A stretch of DNA of 51,838 bases from NCBI GenBank assembly GCA_002710215.1, contig PAJQ01000024.1:1-51838 (forward strand). The letters run 5' to 3'. How positions within the stretch are numbered: position 1 is the stretch's first letter; every line of letters starts with the position of its first letter. Shown in pieces: positions 1 through 8,357 of this stretch. Origin of the DNA: Chloroflexota bacterium (GTDB lineage: Bacteria > Chloroflexota > Dehalococcoidia > Lucifugimonadales > UBA3495). A model generated the notes under the pieces. The model saw only the letters and a list, made by a program, of their open reading frames with translations, made no database searches and was not told the origin of the DNA. The position numbers were made by a program, and so were the translations under genes.

Positions 1-1201
1 CCTCGCCCAGTCCCTCCATGATGCTCTCGGTTATGCCTTCCCGGGCGATGGACATGGCCAGAGCATGACGCACCTTGCGTGCATTGTCCATGGACTTCTC
101 GTCACCGTAGAAGCCGATCCAGGGTTTATCAATCTTGGGGCGTTCCAGCTTGGTGCCTTTTTGCGGGTGCACGGTCGACCAGTAGTTGCCGGCTATGAAA
201 AGGGCAAGCTCCTGGCTGTATCCATTGTCCCGGTTAAGCTTGAACCCTTCCTTCTGTAGCCGGACTACATCCTTGAAGGCAAGCTCCCCGGCTATCTGGG
301 CCTCGCCGGTTTCCAGCATAGCCACCCGAGCTGAGGTTTCGGGGATGTCTCGGAGGATCAAATCTTTGACCGAGGCAGTTTTTCTCCAGTGTTCCGGCAG
401 GGCCTCGGCCGTAATGATCTCGCTCTTCCGCCATTCGACGAACGTGAAGGGACCGGTCCCGGTATAAACCTCTCGCATCCCCTCTTCGCCTAACTTATCG
501 AAGACCTTCTTGGAGACTATCGCGGCGCTCTGGTAGAAGGGGCCGATATAGCGCAGGGGCATCGCCGAATACATCACGGTGAAGTTCATCCGGACGGTGA
601 GGGGGTCCAGCGCCTCGACTAGCCCGATGAAGGGGGCGAAGTCGCCGGCCTGGCCGTGTATGCTATCTGGATTTTGGTTGGCGTTGGCATTGTTGTAGCT
701 GAACGCCACGTCCTCTGCCGTCAACGAGCTCCCGTCGTGGAACTTGACGTCGTTCCGGAGCTTGAAGTCCATGTAGGCCAGGTCGTCAGCGATCGTCCAG
801 GACTCGGCCAACATAGGGGTGTTCACGGGATCGATCGGTCCGCCGGGGCCAGCTTTCACCCCGGTGAGGGTCTCGAAGATACCGGAAAGATAGATGGTCT
901 CGGCGCAGCCTGCGGTGCAAAACTTGGGGATGCCGGCGCCGCTGCGTAATGCTCGTGTGGCCACGGTCAGTACTCCTGACTGTTTCGCCTTGGCCACGGC
1001 CGCTGGAGCCTTGGTAGCCGCTGGCTGTGCGGCCGGTGCCTTGGTGGCAACCGGGGCTTTCGTCGCTGCAGGAGTGCTCACCACTCCAGAGTTCCCTTTG
1101 AATGCAGCATCTGGCTCAGCAGATCCACCGCAAGCGACGAGCGCACCTAGCGCAAAAAATAGTCCCGTTAGTAAAAGAAACCCAACCCGGTTTCGTACCA
1201 T
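1..1201 (-). CDS. ABC transporter substrate-binding lipoprotein, family 5 (partial, 3' end outside window)
   Basis: An open frame of 400 codons runs without a stop from an ATG at 1201 to the window edge. The start has AGGAGG about 9 nt upstream. The N-terminus has a hydrophobic signal segment ending in a lipobox (LVAC followed by GG), so the mature protein should be lipid-anchored outside the membrane. An Ala/Pro/Thr/Lys-rich linker follows. The body then matches the periplasmic oligopeptide/nickel-binding SBP_bac_5 fold: an 'ETIYLSGIFETL' segment, then the family signature KFHDGSSLTAEDVAFSY about 120 residues in. Such proteins capture peptides or other solutes for a Dpp/Opp-type ABC importer. 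The permease and ATPase genes are not in the window and may lie beyond position 1. The C-terminal part of the protein is missing here, and the ligand cannot be inferred. Confidence 0.88.
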   Translation of the reverse strand, partial: MVRNRVGFLLLTGLFFALGALVACGGSAEPDAAFKGNSGVVSTPAATKAPVATKAPAAQPAATKAPAAVAKAKQSGVLTVATRALRSGAGIPKFCTAGCAETIYLSGIFETLTGVKAGPGGPIDPVNTPMLAESWTIADDLAYMDFKLRNDVKFHDGSSLTAEDVAFSYNNANANQNPDSIHGQAGDFAPFIGLVEALDPLTVRMNFTVMYSAMPLRYIGPFYQSAAIVSKKVFDKLGEEGMREVYTGTGPFTFVEWRKSEIITAEALPEHWRKTASVKDLILRDIPETSARVAMLETGEAQIAGELAFKDVVRLQKEGFKLNRDNGYSQELALFIAGNYWSTVHPQKGTKLERPKIDKPWIGFYGDEKSMDNARKVRHALAMSIAREGITESIMEGLGE

Positions 1202-1630
1202 CTCCGTTCCTCCTAGTTCAAATAATCAACTAAGTTTGACAGTCTATAACCGCCCAGCCAGGTCCCTAGCTGAGCCAGCCACCATTTAATATGCCAAACA
1301 GGAATTTGTCAATGGCGGCATTGGTTCGTTTCACAGATCCGACGGTGGACCTTTCCTTGATTTTGGGACCTGGTGTCTATACGCTCCTTATTCCGGATCG
1401 GATGTCTTGTCTTCCCATTCCGACTGTGTTACAAGTGATTATATGGTGGACAACGATATTCGTAAAGATGGTTGTAGAGACGGCCAACGCTACAGGATAG
1501 CAGCTTATTTTGCTTTCGAGCATAGTCACTATCTTATTCGGATTCGCTGCGGGTTTCCCGGCAATAGCGACATCACCAAGCTTTTTAGTCGTTCGGATTC
1601 CACCGGCCAACACCGGAGTGTGGCCTAGCC
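1202..1630. other. Intergenic stretch without a convincing gene
   Basis: This 429-base stretch lies between the divergent solute-binding protein gene and the small membrane protein gene. The short open frames in it have no ribosome-binding site and no recognisable protein character. It presumably holds the promoters for both neighbours. I see no strong consensus promoter or terminator. Confidence 0.5.
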
Positions 1631-2059
1631 ATGGGACCGGTAATCGCCGTTAGCCTAAGGGCTGCTTTCGGTCTGTTGGTAGCGATGTTACTGGCGTTCG
1701 TCGGTTTCTTCGCCGGCTGGTTCTCGTCTCCTCCCGGTCCAAACCTACCGGCGCCCATGCTCATAGGCGGAGCGGGGCTGGGAGCCGCCGTTGGGGGACT
1801 CATAGGCTGGTTCAAGCCCGAGTCATCTGGATGGGTGAAATGGATAAACCTGGGATTGGTTCTATTTGGAGGTCTGGCAGGGGCATGGGCCGGTTGGCAG
1901 TTGGGGCCGATCATTTATCCGGAAGGGCTGTACCGGCCCGGGGGATCAATCTACAATGCTCCTCCTTTTTATGTTTCCATAATGGGCGCTAGCATCGGGG
2001 CCAACTTACTTGCCCTGTTTTTTTACACTTTCAGGCTGTGGCGGTTCCGAGAAGTTTAA
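1631..2059 (+). CDS. Small hypothetical membrane protein
   Basis: The 142-residue protein has four hydrophobic segments, roughly residues 6-30, 41-62, 70-95 and 108-133, separated by short Gly/Pro-rich loops. It is therefore a predicted inner-membrane protein with both ends on the same side. I do not recognise a family. The start is the ATG at 1631, with a GGAG about 11 nt upstream, which is a weak site. It stands alone between two intergenic stretches, and the divergent solute-binding gene gives no clear functional link. Hydrophobic periodicity supports a real gene, but function is unknown. Confidence 0.6.
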   Translation: MGPVIAVSLRAAFGLLVAMLLAFVGFFAGWFSSPPGPNLPAPMLIGGAGLGAAVGGLIGWFKPESSGWVKWINLGLVLFGGLAGAWAGWQLGPIIYPEGLYRPGGSIYNAPPFYVSIMGASIGANLLALFFYTFRLWRFREV

Positions 2060-2376
2060 CCGGGAAAGCCCCACTTCCGCTTTTTCCGCCTTCGGATACA
2101 ATCCTCCAAGCCTAAGATGTCAGTTCCATCGCATATTCATCGTCGAATGATTAAAGTAGATCTGTTGTCGATCGTTTCCCTCTTCTTCCCGGTCGAAAGG
2201 CCGCCACGTTATGTCTCCCCGATGGTATACTCTCTGTGTTAATCCGGACCTGTATTCCGGATATTCCCTTCGCTTCCGATACACAAGGCTTGACCGGCCG
2301 TCCCTTGAAGCCCCAACTGAAACCCTGAAATTAAAGAGACCATTAGCTTAAATAAACACAACCGGGGAGGAGCATT
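2060..2376. other. Intergenic leader upstream of the ThDP enzyme gene
   Basis: This 317-base stretch contains no convincing gene. A TATACT at 2226-2231 could be a -10 box for the downstream operon, but I see no matching -35 element. The GGGAGG at 2364-2370 is the ribosome-binding site for the GTG start at 2377. Confidence 0.4.
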
Positions 2377-4023
2377 GTGCGAACTGTAGACGCGATCGCT
2401 GAGATTCTGAAACGGGAAGGGGTTGAATACCTTAGTTGTTTTCCCACCACTCCAATGATTGAAGCCGCGGCGCAAGCCGGCATCCGTCCCATCATCTGCC
2501 GCCAGGAGCGAGTGGGAGTTGGCATTGCCGACGGTTTTAGCCGCGTGACCAACGGTGAGCGCATGGGCGTTTTCGCCATGCAGTACGGTCCGGGCGCCGA
2601 AAACGCCTACTCAGGTGTAGCGACCTCGTACTCGGACTCGACTCCGGTTCTGTTCTTGCCCCTAGGACACCCCACGGAACGGCAAGGGATTCTTCCTCAT
2701 TTCGATTCAATGCGGAACTACGACGGCGTTAACAAGTACATCGAACAGGTTAATCTACCCCACCGGACCTCCCAAGTGATGCGCCGCGCCTTCGCCGCTC
2801 TCCGCCAAGGCAGGCCGGGGCCGGTAATGGTGGAGATACCCGCCGATATCGCTTTGCAGGACGTTTCTGAGGAAGACTTCTTCTACCAGCCCAGCAAACC
2901 GGTGCTGGCTCAAGGGAACCCCCAAGACGTGGAAGCGGCAGCACAGGCCTTGTGCCAAGCCAGGTACCCGGTGATTCATGCCGGACAAGGGGTGTTGTAC
3001 GCTGGCGCCACGGACCAGCTTGTGGAATTGGCGGAGTTGCTCCAAGTTCCGGTAATGACCACCTTATTGGGTAAGAGCGGCTTCCCGGAGGTGCATCCAT
3101 TGGCTCTGGGTAGCGGGTCTGGAGTGATGTCCGGCCCGCTGTACCATTTCATGGGCCGGGCGGACTTGGTGTTCGGCATCGGTTGCAGTTTCACCAAGCA
3201 CGGCATGTCCATGAACATACCGCCCGGCAAGAAGATGATTCAAGCCACCAACGATCCACGGGATATCAACAAGGACTACAACATCGACTTCCCCATCGTA
3301 GGCGACGCCAAATTAGTCCTGGGACAGATGATCGAGGCCTGCCGGGAGATCGTGGGTAGCAGCCGGGAAACCGGCGATTCCGTAACTAACGAGATAAAGT
3401 CGGAAAGGGACGCCTGGTTGAACGAGTGGCGCCCCAAGCTGTCCAACGCTGAAACGCCCATCAATCCCTACAGAATCATCTGGGATTTCATGCAAGCTGT
3501 ACCGCCGGAAGAGGCCATCGTCACCCACGACTCCGGCAGCCCCCGGGACCAAATCACGCCGTTCTACCGGTCTAACGGCCCCCGGACGTATCTGGGATGG
3601 GGCAAGTCCCACGGCCTGGGAACCGGGTTGGGACTGACCATCGGCGCCAAGCTGGCCGAGCCCGGCAAGGTGTGCATCAACTTCATGGGAGACGCCGCAT
3701 TCGGCATGGTCGGCCTGGACTTCGAGACTGCTGTCCGGTCAAATATACCAATCATCACTGTGGTGCTGAACAATTCAACCATGGCCGTTGAGACCACGGC
3801 CATGGCCGACTCCCACCGGCTGTACAACACCAGAGACCTGGGCGGCGACTACGCCGACATGGGCCGGGCCATGGGAGGCTATGCCGAGCGTATCGAAGAC
3901 CCGGCACACATAATCCAGGCTTTCCAGCGAGCCCGCCGAGTGACGGAAGACGAGGGCAAGGCGGTGTTGTTGGAGTTCATCACCAGTGCTGAAACCGAGA
4001 AGTCCCACGGGAGGGCATTCTAA
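2377..4023 (+). CDS. Thiamine pyrophosphate-requiring enzyme (acetolactate synthase / oxalyl-CoA decarboxylase superfamily)
   Basis: The 548-residue protein has the three-domain layout of the POX/AHAS/OXC superfamily. The N-terminal Pyr domain carries the proton-relay glutamate (E44 in a RQERVGVG context). A central domain follows. The C-terminal PP domain has the ThDP/Mg motif, GDA at 438-440 ending in NN at 465-466. The start is GTG at 2377 with GGGAGG 6-7 nt upstream; no nearby ATG fits. The next genes are a small EthD-like protein and two class III CoA-transferases. An oxalyl-CoA-decarboxylase-like role, acting on a CoA ester made by those transferases, is therefore possible. Family assignment is firm. 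The substrate is inference, and an acetolactate-synthase-like carboligase or a decarboxylase of another 2-oxo acid is equally open. Confidence 0.85.
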   Translation: MRTVDAIAEILKREGVEYLSCFPTTPMIEAAAQAGIRPIICRQERVGVGIADGFSRVTNGERMGVFAMQYGPGAENAYSGVATSYSDSTPVLFLPLGHPTERQGILPHFDSMRNYDGVNKYIEQVNLPHRTSQVMRRAFAALRQGRPGPVMVEIPADIALQDVSEEDFFYQPSKPVLAQGNPQDVEAAAQALCQARYPVIHAGQGVLYAGATDQLVELAELLQVPVMTTLLGKSGFPEVHPLALGSGSGVMSGPLYHFMGRADLVFGIGCSFTKHGMSMNIPPGKKMIQATNDPRDINKDYNIDFPIVGDAKLVLGQMIEACREIVGSSRETGDSVTNEIKSERDAWLNEWRPKLSNAETPINPYRIIWDFMQAVPPEEAIVTHDSGSPRDQITPFYRSNGPRTYLGWGKSHGLGTGLGLTIGAKLAEPGKVCINFMGDAAFGMVGLDFETAVRSNIPIITVVLNNSTMAVETTAMADSHRLYNTRDLGGDYADMGRAMGGYAERIEDPAHIIQAFQRARRVTEDEGKAVLLEFITSAETEKSHGRAF

Positions 4024-4136
4024 AGCTGTCAGCTATCAGCGTTCAGCCGCCAGCAACCAAGACGCGGTTCATCCCTTGTCGGTAAAGGGATCGAGGGGCG
4101 AGGGGTCTGACGGCCTAAAGCTGACCTCTGATAGCT
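4024..4136. repeat. GCTGANN heptad element (inverted arms)
   Basis: Read on the minus strand, 4024-4053 is a run of GCTGA-based heptads. A second run in the opposite orientation lies at about 4107-4136 (AAGCTGACCTCTGATAGCT). About 50 bases separate them, including a G-rich stretch. This belongs to the window-wide family described in the findings. Confidence 0.7.
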
Positions 4137-4155
4137 AAATCAAAGGAGCGAAATT

Positions 4156-4518
4156 ATGGCGCAACGATCCAAGTATCTGTTCATCGCCAGCATGGATGTC
4201 GAGGCTTCAAAGGAGGCCTTGTTCCATGACGTATACAACACCGAGCATTGCCCCATGCTGTCTCAAGTCCCGGGGGTCGTATCGATAGCCCGATTTGAGA
4301 CCCAACCCCTAACCATGTCCATGGGCGGCGAAACCCGGACCATCGTGGCTGAGAACGAACCGAATTTCCAAGCCATGTATGAGCTGGAAAGCCCTGAAGT
4401 GCTCACCAGCGAGGCCTGGGCAGACGCAGTAGAACGTGGCCGGTGGCCGGAGCACGTTCGGCCCTATACCAAAAACCGGCGTCACGTTCTTTTGAAGCTT
4501 ACATACCCCGAGTCCTGA
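4156..4518 (+). CDS. Small dimeric alpha-beta barrel protein (EthD-like)
   Basis: The 120-residue protein looks like a ferredoxin-fold dimeric alpha-beta barrel of the EthD/DUF4286 type. It opens with a beta strand (KYLFIASMDV), followed by a FHDVYNTEHCPML segment with the polar His/Glu typical of the group, then a loop and a closing strand (HVLLKLTY). Proteins of this fold accompany catabolic oxygenases, decarboxylases and CoA-transferases, but most have no defined reaction. A GGAGCG site precedes the ATG. It sits between the ThDP enzyme and the first CoA-transferase pair, so a role in the same pathway is likely by context only. Confidence 0.7.
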   Translation: MAQRSKYLFIASMDVEASKEALFHDVYNTEHCPMLSQVPGVVSIARFETQPLTMSMGGETRTIVAENEPNFQAMYELESPEVLTSEAWADAVERGRWPEHVRPYTKNRRHVLLKLTYPES

Positions 4519-4574
4519 CGCCGGAATCAACAAAAGGTCCTCCGGTTTTGGGATTTGACCGGAAGTTTTCGTAC

Positions 4575-4606
4575 CTGTAGGGGCACGGCATGCCGTGCCC
4601 CTACAG
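4575..4606. repeat. Perfect 32-bp palindrome
   Basis: Sixteen bases ending in GGGGCACGGCA are followed directly by their exact reverse complement. The centre lies between 4590 and 4591. The element sits between the EthD-like gene and the first CoA-transferase gene. No T-run follows, so it is not a typical intrinsic terminator. It resembles small dispersed palindromic repeats. Confidence 0.9.
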
Positions 4607-4642
4607 TTCGCCATAACCTAGCCGCAAAGGGATATTACAGGT

Positions 4643-5842
4643 ATGCCCGCAAAAGCCTTGGATGGGGTAAAGGTCCTAGACCTCACCCATCATATCGCCG
4701 GACCTTGGTGCACCAAGCTGCTGGCCGACTACGGGGCCGACGTTCTCAAAGTGGAGAGGCCCGAGGGTGACCCGGCCCGGGGCATGCCACCTTTCTATCA
4801 CGACGAGATAGACCAGGACAAGAGCCTGCTGTTTCTTTACCTGAATACCTGCAAACGTGGCATAACATTAAACCTGAAGACCCTCCAGGGCCGCCGGATG
4901 TTCCGAGAATTGCTCCAGGACGTTGACTTGCTGGTGGAAAATTTTTCGCCCCGAGTCATGGCTTCCTTGGACCTGGATTTTGAGTCTCTCCTTGAACTGA
5001 ACCCCAGTTTGGTCATGGTGTCCATCTCCAACTTCGGCCAGACCGGCCCATACCGGGACTACCGGGCAGCCGATATCGTGGAATACGCCATGGGCGGGTT
5101 GATGTATATCTTCGGCAACTACGACCGGGAGCCTTTGAAGCACGCTTTGCACCAGGCTCAGTTCAAGGGAGGCACCGACGCCGCCTCCGCTGCCTTGATG
5201 GCCTTATACCATCAACGGCTCACCGGCCAGGGCCAGCACGTAGACGTCTCCATTCAAGAAGCTATGGCGTCGGGACTGCGCGACGTGGTGGACAACTACA
5301 CCTACACCGGGGCCATCCGGCGCCGTCAACCGAACCACAGCGGCGACCTCACCCGGTTGAGAGCCACCTCAGACGGTTACATACTGCCCAATCCGGGCAT
5401 CGGCGCCAGGGACAACTGGCAAGCCACCGTCGAGTTCCTGGAAGTTCCCGAGTTGGACGATGAGAGATTCAGCAGTCCCTCGGCCCGGCTGGCCAACGCC
5501 GAGGAATTGGGCCGGATCCTTGATGAGACCTTCCAGACCAAAAACAAGTCCAACATGTTCTTCGCCGCCCACGACAAGCGGTTCATATATGGGATTGTCC
5601 AATCGCCGGAAGAGGTGCTGGCCGACCCCCAATTTGCAGCGCGGGGGTATTTTGTGGACATTGAACATCCGGCTACCGGCACGGTGAAGTACCCCGGCCC
5701 GCCCTTCCTGATGTCCGGCACACCATGGGGACCGGCAAAACCGGCGCCATTATTGGGGCAGGACAACCAGGAGGTTTTCGGAGAGCGTCTGGGCTATACC
5801 AACGACGAGATGTCCCGGCTGCGGTCTATCGGAGTGATATGA
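4643..5842 (+). CDS. CaiB/BaiF (class III) CoA-transferase, subunit without catalytic Asp
   Basis: The 399-residue protein is a class III CoA-transferase: N-terminal Rossmann-type start (LDGVKVLDLTHHIAGP), GADVLKVERPEGDP, and the TGQGQHVDVS core. Aligned without gaps to formyl-CoA transferase, the position of the catalytic Asp (Asp169 there) is Gln173 (AQF context). The nearby Asp179 lies six residues further on. The next gene, overlapping by an ATGA, encodes a second family member that keeps the Asp at that position. I infer that the two form a heteromeric enzyme in which this is the non-acylated subunit. It groups by sequence with the protein at 21961 rather than with its neighbour. The start ATG at 4643 has a modest upstream purine run. 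Confidence 0.88.
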   Translation: MPAKALDGVKVLDLTHHIAGPWCTKLLADYGADVLKVERPEGDPARGMPPFYHDEIDQDKSLLFLYLNTCKRGITLNLKTLQGRRMFRELLQDVDLLVENFSPRVMASLDLDFESLLELNPSLVMVSISNFGQTGPYRDYRAADIVEYAMGGLMYIFGNYDREPLKHALHQAQFKGGTDAASAALMALYHQRLTGQGQHVDVSIQEAMASGLRDVVDNYTYTGAIRRRQPNHSGDLTRLRATSDGYILPNPGIGARDNWQATVEFLEVPELDDERFSSPSARLANAEELGRILDETFQTKNKSNMFFAAHDKRFIYGIVQSPEEVLADPQFAARGYFVDIEHPATGTVKYPGPPFLMSGTPWGPAKPAPLLGQDNQEVFGERLGYTNDEMSRLRSIGVI

Positions 5843-7233
5843 CATCTGGAATATCGAATGGAGATAACGTGAATCTGGCCGGTCCGTTGGCCGGCGTGCG
5901 GATCATCGAGATGGGACAGCTCATCGCCATCCCCTGGGCCATGAAGATGCTGGCCGACATGGGAGCCCAGGTCATCCGCCTGGAATCATGCCAGAGATTA
6001 GAGAGCTACCGTGGCGACGCTCTCTACAAAAACGAAACCGAAGGAGAGTTCTGGAACCGGGGGGCCAATTTCTACGAGCATAACCGGAATAAGCTGGGCA
6101 TCACCCTGGACTTGACCAATGCGGCCGGCATGGAAATATTGAAGGAGCTGGTCTCGGTCAGCGATGTGTTCGCGGAGAATTTCACACCCCGGGCCATCAG
6201 AAATTTCCATCTGGAGTACGAAGACCTGCGCCGCGTAAAGCCGGACATCGTTATGGTGTCGTCCACGGGCTACGGTTTCACCGGTCCATGGGCCAACTTC
6301 GGGGCCACCGGTCCGGCCACCGAGGGGGCGTCGGGCCTGGTTTACATGACCGGTTACGCCGATGGACCCCCGGTGCTGCCCGAGATTCCCTATACCGACT
6401 ACACGGCCGCCGAGCAAACGGTGTTCGCGGTGATGACGGCCTTGATGCACCGCCTCCGCACCGGTCAGGGCCAGTTTGTCGACATATCCCAAACCCAAGC
6501 CGCCAGCGCGACCGTACCCGAGGCCCTCCTGGACTTCGCCGCCAACGGAAGGACAGAGCCCCGGATTGGCAACGGAGATTCGGGTATGGCGCCCCACGGG
6601 TGCTACCCATGTCTTGGCGACGACCGCTGGATCACCATAGCCGTGAACAACGACGAACAATGGCGAGCGTTTTGCGGGGTGATAGACCAGCCCAGTTGGT
6701 CCGAGGACCGGCGGTTCAAAGATAGCCTTAACCGTTGGCGTCACCGGGTGGAGTTGGACGAACTCATCGGCCAGGTCACTTCTGGATGGGACGCTCATAA
6801 ATTGATGCAAGAATTGCAGGCCGCGGGGGTAGCAGCCGGGGCGGTGTTGGACAGCAAGGACCTTTTGTTCAACCCACACCTGTTAGAGCGCGGGTTCTTC
6901 GAGGTGGTGGCCCACCACCCAAGCACTGGAATTCCGCCCCTTCCCTACGTGGGCCGCCCCTGGAAAATGTCGCTCACGCCGCCGGTCCCGGCGAAAGCCG
7001 GTCCTATAATGGGAGAGCACAACCAGTTGGTCTTGTCCGAGTTGTTGGGTCGTAGCGCAGCGGATTTAGCGTCGCTTGAAGAGGCGGGTGTGATTGGGTA
7101 CGCGCCCACCAACCCCCGCCCGGTAAGCCGCCCCTCTTTGGATGAACAGGTACGGCAAGGCCGGATGCAGCGGTACGAGACAGACTTCCGGGAGCAGGTG
7201 GCCCGGGTCTTCCCGCCGCCGAACGATACCTAA
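5839..7233 (+). CDS. CaiB/BaiF (class III) CoA-transferase, subunit with catalytic Asp
   Basis: The 464-residue protein is the second member of the first CoA-transferase pair. It has the GPLAGVRIIEMGQ start, GAQVIRLES, and TGQGQFVDIS. Asp187 (YTDYTAA) aligns without gaps to Asp169 of formyl-CoA transferase, which forms the acyl-aspartyl anhydride. I chose the ATG at 5839, whose ATGA overlaps the preceding stop and has GGAG 5 nt upstream. A GTG at 5870 with its own GGAG is an alternative, and upstream in-frame starts lie inside the previous gene. The protein is longer than the usual ~400 residues because of a hydrophilic C-terminal tail of about 50 residues (Pro/Arg-rich). The substrate is unknown. 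Confidence 0.88.
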   Translation: MTSGISNGDNVNLAGPLAGVRIIEMGQLIAIPWAMKMLADMGAQVIRLESCQRLESYRGDALYKNETEGEFWNRGANFYEHNRNKLGITLDLTNAAGMEILKELVSVSDVFAENFTPRAIRNFHLEYEDLRRVKPDIVMVSSTGYGFTGPWANFGATGPATEGASGLVYMTGYADGPPVLPEIPYTDYTAAEQTVFAVMTALMHRLRTGQGQFVDISQTQAASATVPEALLDFAANGRTEPRIGNGDSGMAPHGCYPCLGDDRWITIAVNNDEQWRAFCGVIDQPSWSEDRRFKDSLNRWRHRVELDELIGQVTSGWDAHKLMQELQAAGVAAGAVLDSKDLLFNPHLLERGFFEVVAHHPSTGIPPLPYVGRPWKMSLTPPVPAKAGPIMGEHNQLVLSELLGRSAADLASLEEAGVIGYAPTNPRPVSRPSLDEQVRQGRMQRYETDFREQVARVFPPPNDT

Positions 7234-7291
7234 CGGTCAGCGATCGGCGTTCACGTACCCGGTCTTGCTGAAAGCTGACCGCTGACGGCTA
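7234..7291. repeat. GCTGANN heptad element (inverted arms)
   Basis: The right arm, from 7267, reads GCTGAAA GCTGACC GCTGACG. The left arm, 7236-7253, is a degenerate complement (GGTCAGCGATCGGCGTTCA). A short hairpin could form between the CoA-transferase and leuD genes, which converge here. Confidence 0.7.
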
Positions 7292-7882
7292 TGCTCCCCG
7301 ATTCGTCTCGAAAGCGGTTATCTTGTCTTCGTCTCGCAGAGTCAGGCCAATGTCGTCCAATCCGTTCAGAAGGGCGTCACGGCGTGCCGGGTCTAGCTCA
7401 AACTCCAAGACGATTTCCTCGTCGTCGTCCCAGATGCGCTGGGCCACCAAATCCACGTTGAGTTTAAACCCCGGATTTTCTTTGGCCTTGTCTAATATTT
7501 TGCGGACGGTTTCCTCGGGCAACCTTACCGGCAGCAGACCGTTCTGCATGCTGTTGTTATAGAAGATGTCTGCAAAGCTGGGGGCGATCACGCACCGGAT
7601 GCCGTAGTTATGCAACGCCCAGGGCGCGTGCTCCCTGGAGGATCCACACCCGAAATTCCGTCCCGCCACCAGTACGGTAGCGTTCTTGTACTCAGGAACG
7701 TTGAGGATGAAGTCTGGATTGGGGCTACCGTCCTCGTTGTATCGCCAGGCGGCGAAAAGGGCGTCCTCAAATCCGGAGCGTTCGATGCTCTTAAGATACA
7801 CCGCCGGTATGATCTGGTCCGTATCCACGTTCACCCGGTCCAAGGGAGCTACCACACCGTTTAGTTTCACAAAGGGCTCCAT
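7289..7882 (-). CDS. leuD: 3-isopropylmalate dehydratase small subunit
   Basis: The 197-residue protein is LeuD. It has the swivel-domain signature with [17 protein letters not shown] near residues 15-31, the [17 protein letters not shown] segment, and [17 protein letters not shown]. It is the usual length for the subunit. With LeuC it isomerises 2-isopropylmalate to 3-isopropylmalate in leucine biosynthesis. The ATG at 7882 is preceded by GAGGACAGACACG, a usable ribosome-binding site. It is the last gene of a minus-strand cluster leuC - SnoaL-like - leuD. The rest of the leucine pathway is not in the window. Confidence 0.96.
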   Translation of the reverse strand: MEPFVKLNGVVAPLDRVNVDTDQIIPAVYLKSIERSGFEDALFAAWRYNEDGSPNPDFILNVPEYKNATVLVAGRNFGCGSSREHAPWALHNYGIRCVIAPSFADIFYNNSMQNGLLPVRLPEETVRKILDKAKENPGFKLNVDLVAQRIWDDDEEIVLEFELDPARRDALLNGLDDIGLTLRDEDKITAFETNRGA

Positions 7883-7910
7883 CTCGTGTCTGTCCTCCTC
7901 GGAACATTAT

Positions 7911-8282
7911 CTAGACATCATCATAATGGGCGATGGACTCTACAACCTTGCCATCATCCCCGAATATCATCACTTCAGCCGCCTCCCGGTTCAACTCGGA
8001 CCGCAGAGACCGGTAGCGGATGACAATACTTTTCTCCCCAACTAGAACCGTCTGGGTTTCAAACCTCAACTCGGGAAACCGGTTCAGAGCTTTACGCCAA
8101 TACTCACGAACGTTGCCTTTGCCTTTTAGCGTTCCCGTTGGCTCGTTCATCGTCGCCGGAATGAACGGACTGGTCATTTGAAAATCCTCGGAGTAGTGAG
8201 AGAGTATTTCTTCGAGGTCATGGGCGTTCCAAGCTCTCTCCCACTCCTTGGCGAACTCTTGCGCGAAATGTTTGTCAATCAT
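7911..8282 (-). CDS. SnoaL-like / NTF2-fold protein inserted between leuC and leuD
   Basis: The 123-residue protein has the NTF2-like cone fold of the SnoaL/nuclear-transport-factor-2 group. An N-terminal helix pair (FAKEWERAWNAHDLEEILSHY) leads into SEDFQMTSPF. A GNVREYWRKAL helix and the closing beta strands follow. This is the common 'nuclear transport factor 2 family' layout for small hydratases, isomerases or binding proteins. Start ATG at 8282. It lies 75 bases downstream of leuC and 28 bases upstream of leuD on the same strand, so it is probably cotranscribed with them. No link to leucine synthesis is known to me. Confidence 0.8.
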   Translation of the reverse strand: MIDKHFAQEFAKEWERAWNAHDLEEILSHYSEDFQMTSPFIPATMNEPTGTLKGKGNVREYWRKALNRFPELRFETQTVLVGEKSIVIRYRSLRSELNREAAEVMIFGDDGKVVESIAHYDDV

Positions 8283-8357
8283 ACCGGTGTCAACTTATCT
8301 GCCGCCTTCAACGCTTTGGGTACATCGAGAAGCTGGGCCGGCGTGTTGCATTACAGA

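Noticed and set aside
1291-1628. Short open frames in the gap after the solute-binding gene
   Set aside because: They overlap each other on both strands and lack ribosome-binding sites and protein character.
5998-6879. 293-codon open frame on the minus strand inside the CoA-transferase gene
   Set aside because: It lies wholly antisense to a gene with clear family motifs, has no ribosome-binding site and shows no protein family features.
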